NCBI GenBank assembly: GCA_902556425.1
Contig: CACDWG010000005.1
Location: 1-64,000, forward strand
DNA from: UBA4421 sp002704225
GTDB taxonomy: Bacteria; Pseudomonadota; Gammaproteobacteria; Pseudomonadales; Azotimanducaceae
DNA: 64,000 bases
Direction of reading: 5' to 3'
Of the stretch, positions 61,650 through 64,000 are shown piece by piece (within the stretch, counting starts at the first letter, position 1; each line of letters begins with the position of its first letter). Made by a program: the position numbers and the translations under genes. The notes under the pieces are model-generated. The model ran no database searches, was not told where the DNA came from, and saw only the letters and a list, made by a program, of their open reading frames with translations.

Positions 61650-63961
61650 CACGAATCTGACTCCAATACGTTACGTCGAGCGGCTTGCTCCGCTCGTGAG
61701 GTGTGCAGTGTGCCAGAGGTTGAGGGCTCAATGCCCTGCAAGCGCAAATACGCCAGCAAGGGTTGGGAGTGGGCATGCAAATTACCCACAGGGAAATCCT
61801 GCATGGCAAAACGAGCGGTGGCCCAAGTCTGTCCGGGACGGGAGGCTTCAGGCGCGTTCCACGCGTCCGGCCCAGACAGAGTGCCCTCCCACCCGGCTGG
61901 GTAGTGCTGAACATGGTTTGCCAACAACATCCGCTGCCACTCATCCTTTGCCAATTTGGGTCGATAACGAGCCGCTACCCATACGAGGGTCATATTGATG
62001 GAGTACCAGATACCACCCTGAGTGCCCTCTCCCGGCCGATCCATGTGCGGGTTGTTCGCGGGATCGATAGGCCACAATACGCGTGCACCGAGGGGGCTGT
62101 TCTTGCGATGGTGTTGATCGATGAAATCCAACACCTGCTCGGCTTGGTCCTGGGATGCTGCACCGCATAAGATGGCCCACGGCTGCACTTCCAACCAACA
62201 GTCGTTACGACCAATGGGAGCACCCTCAGGTGTGTAGGCGCGATCGAACCAGCGCCCGTTCCACGCCGCCGCTACCCGAACACGGTAGTTATCCGACAGG
62301 TCCCGCGCCCGCCGGGCAGCCGAACGCTCCCCCAGGCGCTCAAGCATGGGTGCAAACACACCCAAGACCCAACTGGTCATGGCGGAATTGAGAACAGAAC
62401 TGCCGCCCCGACTCATTGCGTCACGATCAACCCCACTTTGCTCCAACACCATGTCATTCCAATCTGCATTTCCCATGCGTACATGACCCAAGGCACCCTG
62501 ACCAATACCGTCTTGAAAATAGCGGAATTGAACCAGCAAATGATCCAGCAGACTGACCGGCTCGGCAGTGTAGATCGGGTGATAGGCCAGCGAGACGGCG
62601 AAAGCGCGTTCGTCGCCGGTGGCCGCAAGGTATTCCGCAGCCAGCCAAAAGGCCCAGAGATTTTGATCCGACGGCTGCAGCAGGCGGGTCATTGGCGTTT
62701 TATCGCCATTCAATGCGTAGGGCAAATTGCCGTCTGGCGATGCCCAGGCGCAGGTATTGCGAAGCACAGATAGGGCCAGGTCAGGATCGGTGTGTACCAA
62801 GGGCAAGGCGTGCTGCAGTTGGTCTCGCGCGGCGGCATTTGCGCCCAAAATAAAGCCGTAAACCGAGCCCTGATTTAAGGTATGACCGCCAAGGACATGA
62901 TCCTGATTTGCCGCGCCGACCAAAACGCCTTGGTGCCACAGCAATTCACGGCGTTGCTCAGCCAAATCCGCCTTAGCCCACTGGGACCAACCGTCCACCA
63001 ACAGTGAACGATGCCGCTGCTGGCTGAGCAACCATTCTTTCTGAGGATTGCTCACCCACCCATCCTTCGCCGCGGGCAGACAACCGAAGCGAAACCAGAG
63101 ATCCTGCTGCTCACCCGGCTGCAGTTCAAGTTGGCTGTTGGCCATCAGTGTCGGCCATGATGCGTCGGTTTCGACAGTGCACTGAGCATTCGTCTGCCCA
63201 AGCACCTCGATCGAAAGGGTGCGCGGTTCACCGATCAGCCCAGATCCCTCGGAAAAAACTTCCATTGCTGACAGACGTCTCTGCTGCGGATCGTGTTCGA
63301 TAGCGTAGGACACCAAGCCGGCTGCAGTGTCACGACTTTGGGCGCTCTGCCATGTCTGCAGGAAGCGCGGCTCCAAGGGCCAACGCTCGGACACGCGCAA
63401 CGACTGTGACTGTGCACCCGCCGCCGCGGTAACCCGCAGCCGAATCGCCACCCACGGGTGAAGACCTTCGGGCACGAGTACCGCGCGCTCTACGTTGATT
63501 CCATGAGCTTGATGGCGACGGCTTACCTGCTGCATACCAAAGGTTTGAGTACGAAATTCGAGGGCACCCCATTGCCGCCAAGCATTCGCCCCTTCCCGGC
63601 TATGGATCGCCAAATGCGGGTCTTCGTCGACGGGCCTCGCATACCTTAGCCAGCGCATGCCTTGGCTTTCATCAAACAGACCCAGCCCGCCATCGGTTGC
63701 GGCGAACACCTGAATCCTACGGTTGCCGAAAACATGCCAATTGCGCTGTCCGGCTAAGCCACCGGTCGGAGCATACACGAATTCCGGTAGAGGCAAGGCC
63801 CGCGCATCAATCAGCGTTGTCGCGTCGAAATCGCGCCACGCGCCATAGGTTTCTGAGCCGACTTTCTCAGGAGGCCCCGCTAACGACACTGCGGCGGCAC
63901 CCATGGCCGATGAGGCAACACTCAAGGAAGTGGTGGCTTGAATAAACGTTCGTCGTCGCAC
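61649..63961 (-). CDS. Tat-exported GH94-like glycoside hydrolase/phosphorylase
   Basis: A 770-residue protein. The N-terminus MRRRTFIQATTSLSVASSAMG is a twin-arginine signal (RRRTF). After a beta-sandwich of about 300 residues comes an (alpha/alpha)6 catalytic domain with HTLNQGSVYGF, WASPDGNLPYALN, the GNADWNDMV segment (Asp500, candidate general acid as in cellobiose phosphorylase) and LWPIDP. The DWND core links it to GH94 and related GH36-type six-hairpin glycosidases. Cytoplasmic phosphorylases have no signal, so this may be a periplasmic hydrolase of beta-glucans or similar. Coupled to roxA. The 39 bases beyond its start end the window. Confidence 0.82.
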   Translation of the reverse strand: MRRRTFIQATTSLSVASSAMGAAAVSLAGPPEKVGSETYGAWRDFDATTLIDARALPLPEFVYAPTGGLAGQRNWHVFGNRRIQVFAATDGGLGLFDESQGMRWLRYARPVDEDPHLAIHSREGANAWRQWGALEFRTQTFGMQQVSRRHQAHGINVERAVLVPEGLHPWVAIRLRVTAAAGAQSQSLRVSERWPLEPRFLQTWQSAQSRDTAAGLVSYAIEHDPQQRRLSAMEVFSEGSGLIGEPRTLSIEVLGQTNAQCTVETDASWPTLMANSQLELQPGEQQDLWFRFGCLPAAKDGWVSNPQKEWLLSQQRHRSLLVDGWSQWAKADLAEQRRELLWHQGVLVGAANQDHVLGGHTLNQGSVYGFILGANAAARDQLQHALPLVHTDPDLALSVLRNTCAWASPDGNLPYALNGDKTPMTRLLQPSDQNLWAFWLAAEYLAATGDERAFAVSLAYHPIYTAEPVSLLDHLLVQFRYFQDGIGQGALGHVRMGNADWNDMVLEQSGVDRDAMSRGGSSVLNSAMTSWVLGVFAPMLERLGERSAARRARDLSDNYRVRVAAAWNGRWFDRAYTPEGAPIGRNDCWLEVQPWAILCGAASQDQAEQVLDFIDQHHRKNSPLGARVLWPIDPANNPHMDRPGEGTQGGIWYSINMTLVWVAARYRPKLAKDEWQRMLLANHVQHYPAGWEGTLSGPDAWNAPEASRPGQTWATARFAMQDFPVGNLHAHSQPLLAYLRLQGIEPSTSGTLHTSRAEQAARRNVLESDS

Positions 63962-64000
63962 AAATACTCCAAGAAACTAACTGAAAGTTGATGTGGTATG

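Overview
The window looks like chromosomal DNA of an aerobic, heterotrophic, marine-type gammaproteobacterium. Supporting signs are an OxyR with the E. coli cysteine numbering, a YcfD/RoxA ribosomal oxygenase, cytochrome c5, AhcY, TesB, two large TonB-dependent receptors, a DUF3604 lipoprotein, a YtcJ-like amidohydrolase and many crotonase, acyl-CoA dehydrogenase, GST and 2OG-oxygenase genes. The species is inference only. I see no phage, transposase, CRISPR, tRNA or rRNA. The window holds 56 protein genes, two of them small ones.

Layout. 1-302: a gene-free stretch with three consecutive hairpins ending in an intrinsic terminator, a small-RNA or leader candidate. 303-9413: a crotonase, a Rieske protein with swapped domain order, a type 2 (eukaryote-like) IleRS, two LLM-family flavin/F420 oxidoreductases, an alpha/beta hydrolase, IPP isomerase and a second crotonase. 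9425-11715: DMT and MATE exporters, probably co-transcribed with the second crotonase. 11716-15731: a peroxide-defence block made of a predicted OxyR site, rubrerythrin without a rubredoxin domain, a GlpC/HdrD-like Fe-S protein and DUF3501, facing a cytochrome c5-oxyR pair. 15788-20232: a methionine/SAM block with omega-amidase, methionine aminotransferase, a structured intergenic region, ahcY and tesB.

20250-33009: a CMD-family protein, TonB receptor, TrpB2, a DUF3604 lipoprotein, a small disordered protein, a DUF3445 haem N-demethylase-like protein, a second TonB receptor and an amidohydrolase lipoprotein. 33233-45681: a 52-residue small gene with its own terminator, an Old Yellow Enzyme, a serine hydrolase, LysE, a GST, secreted proteins of unknown function, and a plus-strand run of 2OG oxygenase, SPOR-CBM9-DUF5916 barrel, soluble sugar dehydrogenase, small membrane protein and PhyH. 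45741-54408: an accessory catabolic region (acyl-CoA dehydrogenase, TauD, IDH/IMDH-like, acyl-CoA ligase, EthD-like, VOC, SDR, GST, flavin acyl-CoA dehydrogenase-like). 54420-57039: dgoK, dgoA and a radical SAM gene. 57058-63961: MTA phosphorylase, a Baeyer-Villiger-type monooxygenase, a methyltransferase, roxA and a Tat-exported GH94-like protein.

The parts most worth following are the swapped Rieske protein, the OxyR-rubrerythrin-HdrD-DUF3501 module, the triple-hairpin RNA candidate at 100-227, the structured region ahead of ahcY, and the SPOR-CBM9-DUF5916 fusion. Starts were adjusted where a Shine-Dalgarno sequence, a signal peptide or family length argued for it; several genes appear to use GTG or TTG.
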